From: Treponema sp.
Lineage (GTDB): Bacteria > Spirochaetota > Spirochaetia > Treponematales > Breznakiellaceae
Length of the DNA: 33,903 bases
Assembly: GCA_031256635.1 (NCBI GenBank)
Contig: JAIRQF010000111.1
Location: 1-33,903, forward strand
Direction of reading: 5' to 3'
Below the pieces are notes generated by a model that saw only the letters and a list, made by a program, of their open reading frames with translations, was not told the origin of the DNA and searched no databases. Positions within the stretch are counted from its first letter, which is position 1. Each line of letters begins with the position of its first letter. The position numbers were made by a program, and so were the translations under genes. Positions 7,821 to 15,920 of this stretch are shown here, in pieces.

Positions 7821-8875
7821 TAACGTTCAAATATACCAATAAAATCAGATATTCCATTGTATAATGAATTTGTGAACTTTTGCAAGCCTTCTTCGCTGGT
7901 CATAAGAAGCGCGTCCTGCCGGTTGGATACAAAACCCAGCTCAACAAGAACCGCAGGCATGCGGCTGTTTCTTACAACAAACCAGTCGTTTGCCTTGCGT
8001 CCCCTGGACGGCATGGCGCTGTTAAAAGCATCTGAAAAACCTTTAAGAATTGAATCGGCAAGAAGAATGCTTTCGGTAGTGAACTCTTCCTCAAGCATGG
8101 CGTTTAAAATTGCCGTAATGTCCGGTGAATAATTATGCCCTGTAGAATCAAGGAGAGTGCGGCGGTGGCCTGATGTTATATGCCACACTTCGTATCCCCT
8201 GGCGTTTGTATTAAGTGCGGAGTTTGCGTGTATCGAAATAAAGATAACAGCTTCATTCTCCTTTACAATAACCGAGTTGGCCATATCCGCGCGCTGTTCA
8301 AGGCTGATAAAAATATCAGTATCCCTTGTCATTAAAATCCGCTTGTCAGGATATGTTTGAGTAAGCCTGTCTCTTAGCGCAAGAGCAACCCGCAGGGTAA
8401 TGTCTTTTTCGTTCACCTGCGTGTTTTTACCGTTAGCTGCAATTGTTCCGACAGCACCAGGATCCCTTCCGCCGTGCCCCGGATCGATAACAATGGCGGC
8501 AATCCGGAAATGCGATTTGTCTTCATGCAGGCGGGTAAACGTGTTTTTAAGAGTAGAGACAAAATTATCCGGAAAGACCAAAATTCCGTTCCTGCTGTAA
8601 GGAAGCTGAACATTGAAAAGTTCACGGTTATTAAATAAAAGGTAGCCTGATTCGCCTTCGCGGGAAGCTACGGAAAATGAGCTGAAATGATCTCCTACAT
8701 TGAACATTCCGTCTCTGAACAGGGGATCCCAGCGGAACTGCACCTGCTGATTCGCGGATATCTGTGACAGCATGTTAATGGTTTCATCAAGGGAAAGCGC
8801 TGAGAGGGAAGAAAATGAAATGAGCGGCAATAAGAGGAGAAGAAATAAAAATTTCAAACGCCTTAACTTCTTCAT
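7820..8875 (-). CDS. N-acetylmuramoyl-L-alanine amidase (AmiC/amidase_3 family)
   Basis: A zinc amidase that cuts the bond between N-acetylmuramic acid and L-alanine in peptidoglycan, acting in the periplasm. A signal peptide (FLFLLLLLPLISFSSLSALS) is followed by an uncharacterised stretch of about 100 residues, then the catalytic domain from about 125 to the end. It shows AIVIDPGHGGRDPGAVG (first zinc His), the NEKD acidic ligand, FISIHANS (second His) and PAVLVELGFVSN (catalytic Glu). The 351-residue length is typical. Its start overlaps the ATP-grasp stop by four bases (ATGA at 8872-8875) and its stop overlaps the GerMN start, making a tightly coupled trio. The N-terminal stretch does not clearly match an AMIN domain. 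Confidence 0.92.
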   Translation of the reverse strand: MKKLRRLKFLFLLLLLPLISFSSLSALSLDETINMLSQISANQQVQFRWDPLFRDGMFNVGDHFSSFSVASREGESGYLLFNNRELFNVQLPYSRNGILVFPDNFVSTLKNTFTRLHEDKSHFRIAAIVIDPGHGGRDPGAVGTIAANGKNTQVNEKDITLRVALALRDRLTQTYPDKRILMTRDTDIFISLEQRADMANSVIVKENEAVIFISIHANSALNTNARGYEVWHITSGHRRTLLDSTGHNYSPDITAILNAMLEEEFTTESILLADSILKGFSDAFNSAMPSRGRKANDWFVVRNSRMPAVLVELGFVSNRQDALLMTSEEGLQKFTNSLYNGISDFIGIFER

Positions 8876-10533
8876 TTTTCTCCCAAAGAATCAATGTAGC
8901 AGACGGCTCCCTGATAGGAGCCGCGGATTAGCGCAGCCCAAAAAGAGCGTCCCAGTATTACTTTATTTTCGGCATTTTCACAGGCAATCGGGAGGGTAAA
9001 TCCTGTAAGCTGCCGCACCGCGTCCAACGCTTCATCTACTGTTCTTCCCATGTAGTCTTTTAGCCCTGATGACTGAAAATCATTAAATGGGATTATTAAC
9101 CACGAATCATACCTTTGGTATGCAGTATTTACATATTCCGGGAGTAAATTTAGCGCATTTCTCAAATCATCTGTTAACCGGAAAGCATCAGGCGGGAATT
9201 TAAATTTTTCATCTTCTCCGTGCTGCAAGCCAGAGACCTCTGCCGTATGTTCCGTGCGAGTTTCTTTGAAAAGAAACTCCTGCGTTTCTGAGTCTTTGGG
9301 ATCTAGCCTGATCAGAATTGATCGCGCGGCTTTTTCGGCAGCAGCAACAGCTGTCTCTCTTTCCGGTGCGGAAGCGATAATATTTCCGCATTTTGATACA
9401 TTATTCTCCGGAAAGAAAACCTTATCCCCTTCCTTTATACGAAGGAAAAAATTATTAATGTTATTATCAGCGATGCTTCCAGTATCTCCGATTCCGGAAA
9501 TTTGCTTTACCGTTCCGGGAATTGAAATAAAAGCCCTTTCAGCGCATGTCCAATTTTTTTGCAGGGTTAGACCCTCCGGTTTATAGCCCATCGCCATTAA
9601 AATAGCGGCTTTTACAGGTAAAGCGCCTGATGAATAAGGGTATGTCCAGCCTGACATGTAACCACCTGAAAGACGGGCCGCAATCTCGCCAATCATCGGC
9701 CCTTGGGATGTTAATTTAATGTCACCCTTGGCGGAACCTATGTTATCTTTCCCCGCAAGTCCCAATGCGCGCACTCCGGCGCGGAATGTTTCAAGCAGGG
9801 AAAATTGTTTTTCTTCTTCGATGACTGTCGGCATTGTATGACCCATTTCAATAAAAAAGGGCGGGAAAAAAATATGCCTGTCCGCAAGTCCGCATATTGT
9901 GATTTCACCGTGATACACAATCGCATCAACTGAAAACTCAGGCCCGTCCATGTATTTTTCTGCAATAGCGCGTCCTGAGCGGGAAAAACCAATCGCCTCT
10001 TTCGCGGCTTTTTCAAAATCATCAATACTGTCCACTCTGCGGCAGCCTCTGCTTCCCATGTTGTCAACAGGTTTGATAACCAGAGGAAACCGGTAATGTG
10101 CCTCAGCGAGAGGTGTGAATGATTTAATGCGGGATTGTATATCAGCGGCAGTAATTGTAAAAAACTCAGGAGATGGGAGGGAAGCCTTTTTAAAACATTC
10201 GCGCATTCTCGCTTTATCCGAAGCGTTAAGCGCGGCCTGGTATGGAATGCCGGGAAGTCCTAATTTTTCGGCAGTCCACGCGACACTCGCGGAGAAATCA
10301 GTGCCTGCGGTCATAATTCCCAATCGGGAGTTTTTTCCCTGTATGGAGCGCGCGAAGGTTTCGATTCCTTCCTTATCTTTTAGATCGATTTGTTCAAACC
10401 TGTCCGCCATCCCAATACATGGCGCAGAAGAGCTGCCATCAAGAACGACAGCATAAAACCCCGATTCTTTCGCTATTTCAATCGCGGGTCCCTGCATTAC
10501 ACCCGCACCAAGGATTATGATTGTTTCTTTCAT
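8872..10533 (-). CDS. ATP-grasp ligase-like enzyme, substrate unknown
   Basis: Predicted cytosolic ATP-dependent carboxylate ligase. The N-terminal preATP-grasp domain starts ETIIILGAGVMQGPAIEIAKESG. The ATP-grasp core spans about residues 110-315: FPLVIKPVDNMGSRGCRRV (ATP-binding lysine and loop), AEKYMDGPEFSVDAIVYHGE, and a metal-binding end IGEIAARLSGGYMSGWTYPYSSG, similar to carbamoyl-phosphate-synthase-like and amino-acid ligase members. After about residue 330 comes a C-terminal region with a biotin-carboxylase-C-like or ligase extension, then a final unrecognised 100 residues. At 553 residues it is long for a dipeptide ligase. It overlaps the amidase start by four bases. It is separated from the sugar cluster by the 10558-10690 repeat, so it may or may not belong to that pathway. 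Substrates cannot be named. Confidence 0.8.
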   Translation of the reverse strand: MKETIIILGAGVMQGPAIEIAKESGFYAVVLDGSSSAPCIGMADRFEQIDLKDKEGIETFARSIQGKNSRLGIMTAGTDFSASVAWTAEKLGLPGIPYQAALNASDKARMRECFKKASLPSPEFFTITAADIQSRIKSFTPLAEAHYRFPLVIKPVDNMGSRGCRRVDSIDDFEKAAKEAIGFSRSGRAIAEKYMDGPEFSVDAIVYHGEITICGLADRHIFFPPFFIEMGHTMPTVIEEEKQFSLLETFRAGVRALGLAGKDNIGSAKGDIKLTSQGPMIGEIAARLSGGYMSGWTYPYSSGALPVKAAILMAMGYKPEGLTLQKNWTCAERAFISIPGTVKQISGIGDTGSIADNNINNFFLRIKEGDKVFFPENNVSKCGNIIASAPERETAVAAAEKAARSILIRLDPKDSETQEFLFKETRTEHTAEVSGLQHGEDEKFKFPPDAFRLTDDLRNALNLLPEYVNTAYQRYDSWLIIPFNDFQSSGLKDYMGRTVDEALDAVRQLTGFTLPIACENAENKVILGRSFWAALIRGSYQGAVCYIDSLGEK

Positions 10534-10557
10534 ATTAAATTTTCGGTTTAATTAGAG

Positions 10558-10690
10558 TCTGTCTATAATGTGGACACATTATTGACAGACCTCCTTAAAA
10601 AACGAATTTTCGCAGCCTGCATGTAAACCGAAGGTTTGAAGGCGAGAAAATGCGAGGTCTGTCCGCAAAGTAACCGACTTTGTGGACAGA
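10558..10690. repeat. Nested inverted repeat, MITE-like or large RNA hairpin
   Basis: Three inverted repeats share TCTGTC/GACAGA arms. Left hairpin 10558-10589: TCTGTC-t-ATAATGTG-ga-CACATTAT-t-GACAGA. Right hairpin 10658-10690: TCTGTCCGCAAAGT, loop AACCG, ACTTTGTGGACAGA, with one G-T pair. The middle also pairs across: GACAGACCTC at 10584-10593 with GAGGTCTGTC at 10654-10663, and ATTTTCGC with the GCGAGAAAAT further in. The whole block can thus fold as one large structure or as separate hairpins. It has no ORF and fills the gap between the sugar cluster (ending at 10816) and the ATP-grasp gene (starting at 10533). It could be a small non-autonomous mobile repeat or a terminator/regulatory RNA. 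The remainder, 10691-10815, shows nothing clear. Confidence 0.7.
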
Positions 10691-10815
10691 TACTATTTAA
10701 GGTGATGATAAACCCGGACTTGGGCTGGTATTTTAAGGGAAAGAATCAAATTTTTGGATTAAATTTTTAACCTGATAATTTGATAATAGTCACCTCTGAT
10801 AAAACGTAAAAATAC

Positions 10816-12657
10816 CTATACAGCAGTTTGCGCATAAACCTCAAAAGTATCTCCTAACTTAAAAATCTTACTGATTGCCAACAGTATCCAATATATAAAA
10901 CTTTTTCTGTTAACCGCGAATTTTCCCAAAAGCGGGAATCGTTCAGGATGATGTCCGATAACTTCAAATTTTTTAACTTTGAATCCGGCTAATAAAAGCG
11001 CATTTTTGCACATTTTAGGAGACCATACAGTATAGTGATCGGCAGGACTTGCGGATAAAAAGTTTTTAAGGCCGGTTTGCCCTGAGATACCTGAATAAGA
11101 TGGTGTTGAAAACGCAAGAATGCCTCCGGGTTTTAGAAGTTTTTTTATTTCATTTAAAACGATTAGGCAATCGGTGAAGTGTTCAATAACATACCAGAGA
11201 GTTATTACATCGTAAGAATGAGGAATGAAATGTTTGTCATTTTGGATAATTGGAAAAAAACCTTGTATTGCGGAAATTCCCAGTTTTTCATTTATATAAC
11301 GAACGGCATCTTCTGCCGGATCAATTCCAAAAGGAGAGAAGCCTTCTTCTTTTGCAGCAGCGAGAAACGGACCATACGCGCATCCGATATCCAACAATGA
11401 AGGACTGTCTGTTTTAAATTCGTTTTCATTTTTCTGCGTGTCTTTACAGGATAAATTCAGGATAATTTTTAGCCTTCGTTTTGCCGCATTTTTAATATTG
11501 TCAAAATCATCTAAATATGTTTTACCGTATTGTTTTTTATATGATTCAAAAAAGTACTCTTTCTCATATTCAATTGGCGCAGGACATAATCTATCCATAT
11601 AAATTATGCCGCATTTTTTACAGCGGCGGTAAGTGCGGTCTTTAAAACGGGCGATGCTCTTTTCCGGAGTATCATTACCGCAAACAGGGCAGCGCCTGTT
11701 AACCGCCGGTAAAAAGCTGCCGCAAACCTGCGCAAGGTTTTCATTTTTTGAAAATAAAAAATTATTAACAACAGAGTCATACAGAGGTTTTTGTTCCAAA
11801 ATCATTTTTTCCCTGTTTAGCTCTGTATTAACATTTCTAAATATTTTCCTGACATCGTTAAAGCCTGCGGCTTTGGCGAGCTTTTTATGATATGGGGTAG
11901 GGTGATCCAGCAAGACAACAGCTCCGGCGAAAAGCGCTTCGTAGGCGGTGATTCCGTAATGGGTAATTACAAGATCATATTCGCCGATATGCTGTGCAAG
12001 ATTGACAATAGCCTCCGATACCTTAACATTTTTTATTTTACTTTGAATATTGTCCGCTGTTAAAGCTCCTCTTAGAAGCGTTATATCAATATCCTGAGAA
12101 TTTTTCATTTCAGATAATCTGCGCGCTGTTTTTATGCCAAGACCCGCAGTATCTTCCTGACCAAATGTTATAAGGATTTTTTGTATATGACAACTTTTGT
12201 TTTTTGACGCAGAAGCGTTAAAGTCCTTGTTAATTAATAAAGCAGGAGATGTTATATTGGCGGAAAGTGAAATAAATTTATAAGGGACCAATATATCGAC
12301 AAGAAAATCAAAACGATCCCTGTGGCAGCCGCCTTCATCAATGCCGATTACAGGAGCCAGATTTTTCCAGAAAGTGATTTCGTTTAACGAGGTTTGATAC
12401 CGGTCAAGAATAATTAAACCGAAAGTTTCAAAAGATTTTTCATTTTTAAAAAGCCAATCCGGATTAAAATCCCTTGATTTTAACAGATTTTCTATCTGCG
12501 GTGTTTTATCTTTCTGAGGCAAATAAAGAACAGCGGCGCGGTCTATTTTGCGCAAATCCTTTACCAATGTTATACACCGGTTTAAATGTCCTCCTCCGCG
12601 GCCTTTTTCTGCTGTGGGGACAACCAGTATCTGTGAAGCAATTTGTCCGCTTTTCAT
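10816..12657 (-). CDS. PseG-like GT-B protein fused to zinc-ribbon SAM methyltransferase
   Basis: A two-part cytosolic protein. Residues about 1-325 resemble PseG, the UDP-sugar hydrolase of pseudaminic/legionaminic acid pathways: GRGGGHLNRCITL (GxGHxxRC-like), LIILDRYQTS, the second Rossmann half KILITFGQEDT, and ITHYGITAYEALFAGAVVLLDHPTPYHKKLA. Then CPVCGNDTPEKS...CKKCG forms a zinc ribbon, followed by a class I methyltransferase: LLDIGCAYGPFLAAAKEEGF (motif I), GIDPAEDAV, and YDVITLWYVIEHF. The ORF track starts at 12678, but the ATG at 12657 shares a base with the spsF-like stop (TGATG) and has GGGAG about ten bases upstream, so 12657 is preferred (613 residues). The stop is TAG. It is the last gene of the cluster. 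Fusion of these two domains suggests that one sugar is released and methylated in sequence. Confidence 0.82.
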   Translation of the reverse strand: MKSGQIASQILVVPTAEKGRGGGHLNRCITLVKDLRKIDRAAVLYLPQKDKTPQIENLLKSRDFNPDWLFKNEKSFETFGLIILDRYQTSLNEITFWKNLAPVIGIDEGGCHRDRFDFLVDILVPYKFISLSANITSPALLINKDFNASASKNKSCHIQKILITFGQEDTAGLGIKTARRLSEMKNSQDIDITLLRGALTADNIQSKIKNVKVSEAIVNLAQHIGEYDLVITHYGITAYEALFAGAVVLLDHPTPYHKKLAKAAGFNDVRKIFRNVNTELNREKMILEQKPLYDSVVNNFLFSKNENLAQVCGSFLPAVNRRCPVCGNDTPEKSIARFKDRTYRRCKKCGIIYMDRLCPAPIEYEKEYFFESYKKQYGKTYLDDFDNIKNAAKRRLKIILNLSCKDTQKNENEFKTDSPSLLDIGCAYGPFLAAAKEEGFSPFGIDPAEDAVRYINEKLGISAIQGFFPIIQNDKHFIPHSYDVITLWYVIEHFTDCLIVLNEIKKLLKPGGILAFSTPSYSGISGQTGLKNFLSASPADHYTVWSPKMCKNALLLAGFKVKKFEVIGHHPERFPLLGKFAVNRKSFIYWILLAISKIFKLGDTFEVYAQTAV

Positions 12658-13331
12658 CAGCGAAATATCTCCCGGCATTTTTTAATTATTGTTTCTCCGT
12701 TATAACGCAGCTCTTCTTCCGGCAGCGCGGAATAAAGTTCCGCTGCGCGATCAAAATCCTCTTGTGTATCAATTGTCAGGCGGATATCGGGATAATTCCA
12801 CTTTTCAGGCGCGACAGGACGGTGAATGTTGAAAAGGTCAGGATGATTGTAAAGATACGGGCAGACATGCTCATGATCGTAAGGGAGGACAGTTTCGATT
12901 TCAGCCCGAAGGAGAGCGATGGCGGAGGCGGATTCGACGCCCGCGCCGTAAGGCAGTCCTTTATAACCTGCGTAATCGGCGTTATGTGAAAGAGCTTCAT
13001 TGTTGATTGAGCAGGCAGCGTCGGCAAATACAAAGGGATTATCGCCTGTCGCCCTTATGAGGCGGTCTATTGAATATTTGCGGATTACACAACAAAAACG
13101 GTTAAGAACATCTTCTTTTGAGCCTGCGAAAATATCAAAACCGGCTTTTTCCACAAGAGGTTCGAAACTTGAATATGAATCCTCTGTGCATGCGAGCACT
13201 CTTAAATCTGCGCTCACGCGGTTCAACGCTTCCATTACGCGAAATACAACAGGTTCTCCGTCAAGCAGGAGAAGAGCCTTTCCCGGTAATCTTGATGAAT
13301 CAATTCGTGCTTGTAAAATAACTGCCGTCAA
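12657..13331 (-). CDS. SpsF-like cytidylyltransferase
   Basis: Predicted nucleotidyltransferase that activates a sugar acid with CTP, in the family of SpsF, NeuA and KdsB. The 224-residue sequence has the signature start TAVILQARIDSSRLPGKALLLLDG, RATGDNPFVFAD, and PDIRLTIDTQEDFDRAAEL near the end. Start: TTG at 13331, preceded by GGAG within the end of the upstream gene and separated from that gene's TAA by a single base. No ATG is better placed. Its TGA overlaps the start of the PseG-like gene by one base. Together these overlaps show a co-translated cluster. A treponemal spsF homologue is known in T. pallidum. The actual sugar is unknown. Confidence 0.85.
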   Translation of the reverse strand: MTAVILQARIDSSRLPGKALLLLDGEPVVFRVMEALNRVSADLRVLACTEDSYSSFEPLVEKAGFDIFAGSKEDVLNRFCCVIRKYSIDRLIRATGDNPFVFADAACSINNEALSHNADYAGYKGLPYGAGVESASAIALLRAEIETVLPYDHEHVCPYLYNHPDLFNIHRPVAPEKWNYPDIRLTIDTQEDFDRAAELYSALPEEELRYNGETIIKKCREIFR

Positions 13332-13332
13332 A

Positions 13333-14322
13333 TTATTCTCCAGATACCCACCGGCCGGTTACGGCCTCTGCGCCGCATCTCCATCTGAATTTGTTTTTTT
13401 TTACCCATTTTCTGCTTTCTTTAAACTCATCCCATGCCGTGAAAAGGTCATCTCCTGATTTATATAAAAAGCCGGGAAAACGGTATAACGGCAGATGCGC
13501 GTAATCGTTTCTGAATACGGGAGCGAGATTTTTTAAATAGAAGCGCTTGTAGCTGTTTTCAACCGTATTATTCTCGGAAGGCAGCTCTCCGCCATAGGAA
13601 AGTTTTAAATGAAGGCTCAGCGCGATTTCTTCTCCCCATAAATGAGAGCGAAAACCAAAATCCATTAGCTGCCAATGCGTGTGAATTAAAGTTGTGTCAA
13701 AGCCGCCTGTATTTATAAAACGCTGCCTGTCGTAGATTCCGATCCCGTCAAATGGATAAAGGCTTAAATCCCCTTCATTACCAGGCTCCATAAAAATGGT
13801 GCGTATCTTTTTACGCCGGGTCATCGGAATAATAAGGGTCGGCAATGTTTCATAATTTGAGTTCACAATTAACGGAATGGTGCAGAGCCTTTTTATCATG
13901 CGGCTTGCAGGCTTGTCGTTTTTTTCTTCGCAATTTACAATCAGGCGCTCGGCCATCCGCTTCGCGGTTCCTCCTGCGATTATTTTCATATCGCTTCGCA
14001 TAACAAAAAAAAGCGGACTTTCAATTTCCTGAGCGGCAAGGTTTATTTGCTCTCCAAGGCTTATTTCATTTTCAGGGAGTATAAATCGGACAAAAGGAAA
14101 ACGTACGGACAGCTCTTCAATCTCATAGTGAGGTGAAGGCGATTCTACGGAAATTACATTGTCAAATCCTGATTTTTCAAGATCCTTTAAAAATGATCTT
14201 GCAGGATATCCTGGCCTGTTAAGGATTACAGCTGCGATTCCTGTGGACGCAATACGTTCCTTGACTCCTACGGCGGTGTAGGGCGTTATCTTTTCATTAA
14301 AAATTGTAGGTATAGTATTCAT
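13333..14322 (-). CDS. GT2-like glycosyltransferase-related protein
   Basis: Probable cytosolic glycosyltransferase-like protein. The N-terminal half looks like a Rossmann GT-A fold: AAVILNRPGYPARSFLKDLEKSGFDNVISVES, then PLFFVMRSDMKIIAG in the place where a DxD motif is usual, followed by GIGIYDRQRFINTGGFD and HTHWQLMDFGFRSHLWGEEIAL, similar to the acceptor-side motifs of family 2 enzymes. The canonical DxD is replaced by SDM, so the metal site may differ. The ORF track begins at 14460, but residues before MNTIPTIFNEKITPYTAVGV would lie within the spiro-SPASM gene by 164 bases. The ATG at 14322 leaves a 26-base overlap and gives 329 residues. A ribosome binding site is weak, so coupling to the upstream gene is likely. 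The activity is inferred from fold-like motifs only. Confidence 0.65.
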   Translation of the reverse strand: MNTIPTIFNEKITPYTAVGVKERIASTGIAAVILNRPGYPARSFLKDLEKSGFDNVISVESPSPHYEIEELSVRFPFVRFILPENEISLGEQINLAAQEIESPLFFVMRSDMKIIAGGTAKRMAERLIVNCEEKNDKPASRMIKRLCTIPLIVNSNYETLPTLIIPMTRRKKIRTIFMEPGNEGDLSLYPFDGIGIYDRQRFINTGGFDTTLIHTHWQLMDFGFRSHLWGEEIALSLHLKLSYGGELPSENNTVENSYKRFYLKNLAPVFRNDYAHLPLYRFPGFLYKSGDDLFTAWDEFKESRKWVKKNKFRWRCGAEAVTGRWVSGE

Positions 14323-15874
14323 CGCAATTTTCGCAGAGTCCCGAATAATTTCTTTTACATTGTTCTTTATAATATTTCTCTCCGTTTTGCCAGATAGCGG
14401 CAATGGAGTCAGTAAAAACATTTCCCAATACCATGTTTTTATCTCCCTTAAAAACCGCAAGATTTTCCCTGCATAAAGGAACGGTGCCGTCTGTTAAAAC
14501 AGGGAAATCCCTCATTATATGCCAGCAGCATTGGCGGATAACAGGAGATATGTCGGAAGCCTGTTTTCTTTCCATATGACCGCAGAAGTCATCGTATTTC
14601 TGAATTATAATATTTTTTTCGCCGTTAGGGGATGCGTCTTTCCAGTAACGGTAAAACTTTTCAGTATCATCTTCTGATCCTTTTAAGCGCACCGCTTGCA
14701 CATAACAATCGTTTGGGAATAACGAAAGAAGTTTCCTTGCGCAGCTTTCCGCTTCCGCGAATCCCGCTGTGCGGAGTTCTGTGTACCGCTTTGAATCTGT
14801 CGTGTCAAGCGAAACAATCCATGAAAGGGGAGAGAGAACGTTTATTCTTCCGTTAACTGTTTTTGCCAACTGTGCGCACTCTTCGAGTTCTTCGTTTTTC
14901 CAGCCGATGCCTGATGTTTCAATGATTAGCGCAAGCTTGCCGCGTGTCAGTACGGATTTTATCAATTTCATTTTTTCAGGATGAAGGCTTAACTCTCCCC
15001 ATAAAGAAAGATCGATTACCGCATCTTGCGAAAAATCGATAATATTATCCAGCAGGGTTTCAAATTTACCGCAGTCCATATAATCGTTTTGCGCTGACTG
15101 GTCTGCAATGGAAGGATATGGGCAGATAATGCATTTCTGGGGACAGCCGCCATAGACCTGTATTGGAAAAAAACTTGGCAAGGTTCTTAGTATTTCTGGC
15201 TGCTGTGCCACAATTCGCTCGACATCGGAGGCGGAGGGAATCTTCCCGTTTCCCGCAGCAAGAAAATTATTAAGAAGCATTACATTGCGTTTTGAATCGG
15301 CGCAAAGATTGATTCTGTGACAGCGAAGATCAACGGAAGAAACCTCAGTCTCAATATCAAATGCGTTAATGTCTTTCTGGATGACGGAAAATAGCATGTC
15401 TCTTTCAACCGGCCCGTCGTTATCACCCAGTATTTTCACGAGTATCGCCGCGGTTCCTTTGGAGAGTATTTCAGGAGCGAGTCCGTAAGGCCAGCCATCG
15501 GCGTAAGAATATTCCGCGGCAAAACGAAGGTGCCTGTCTGCGATATTTCCCGCAAGAACAGGATCGAGGAATGGACAGTCTGCAAAGGCAAAATAGGCAA
15601 GATCAAAGTCTTCCTGCAATTCTGCGGTTTTTTCAAGCACACTCCGTTTTGTCCATGTATCTCTCTGTTCGATATGAAATTCCTGCGAGTTTTTTAAAGT
15701 AAGATTTTCAGGTCTACCGGAAACATTTGAGGAGCAAAACAGTGCTATTTTATTAACTCCGGGAAATTGCGCCGCCTGTTCAATGGAAAGCTGTAAGGCG
15801 TTTTTTCCGTTTAAAACTTCCCGGAAAGCATGATGAGTGAGGCTTCCGGCATATAAAATAAGAATGCTGTTCAT
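14297..15874 (-). CDS. Spiro-SPASM radical SAM protein with nucleotidyltransferase-like N-terminus
   Basis: A 525-residue fusion. Residues about 1-215 resemble a degenerate sugar nucleotidyltransferase (MNSILILYAGSLTHHAFREV, YFAFADCPFLDP, WPYGLAPEILSKG). Residues about 230-430 form a radical SAM domain with the 4Fe-4S/SAM motif GGCPQKCIICPYPS (CxxxCxxC). A C-terminal SPASM domain (about 440-525) has cysteines in RQCCWHIMRDFPVLTDGTVPLC and GLCENCDEYY, which would bind auxiliary clusters. This layout matches what is known as the spiro-SPASM family of spirochetes, whose reaction is not established. Known SPASM enzymes modify peptides, proteins or sugars. It is the first gene of the sugar cluster, begins 46 bases after atpB2 on the same strand, and overlaps the next gene by 26 bases. 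GGA lies five bases before the ATG. Confidence 0.88.
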   Translation of the reverse strand: MNSILILYAGSLTHHAFREVLNGKNALQLSIEQAAQFPGVNKIALFCSSNVSGRPENLTLKNSQEFHIEQRDTWTKRSVLEKTAELQEDFDLAYFAFADCPFLDPVLAGNIADRHLRFAAEYSYADGWPYGLAPEILSKGTAAILVKILGDNDGPVERDMLFSVIQKDINAFDIETEVSSVDLRCHRINLCADSKRNVMLLNNFLAAGNGKIPSASDVERIVAQQPEILRTLPSFFPIQVYGGCPQKCIICPYPSIADQSAQNDYMDCGKFETLLDNIIDFSQDAVIDLSLWGELSLHPEKMKLIKSVLTRGKLALIIETSGIGWKNEELEECAQLAKTVNGRINVLSPLSWIVSLDTTDSKRYTELRTAGFAEAESCARKLLSLFPNDCYVQAVRLKGSEDDTEKFYRYWKDASPNGEKNIIIQKYDDFCGHMERKQASDISPVIRQCCWHIMRDFPVLTDGTVPLCRENLAVFKGDKNMVLGNVFTDSIAAIWQNGEKYYKEQCKRNYSGLCENCDEYYTYNF

Positions 15875-15920
15875 ACATTCCGATTATCGGCGAAAAAGAA
15901 ATAAACATCTATACAGGCAA

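Noticed and set aside
8400-9586. Several plus-strand ORFs opposite the amidase and ATP-grasp genes
   Set aside because: They are antisense shadows without ribosome binding sites or domain motifs.
13333-14460. Long version of the GT-like gene starting at 14460
   Set aside because: It would overlap the spiro-SPASM gene by 164 bases and the extra residues do not fit the fold; ATG 14322 is the better start.
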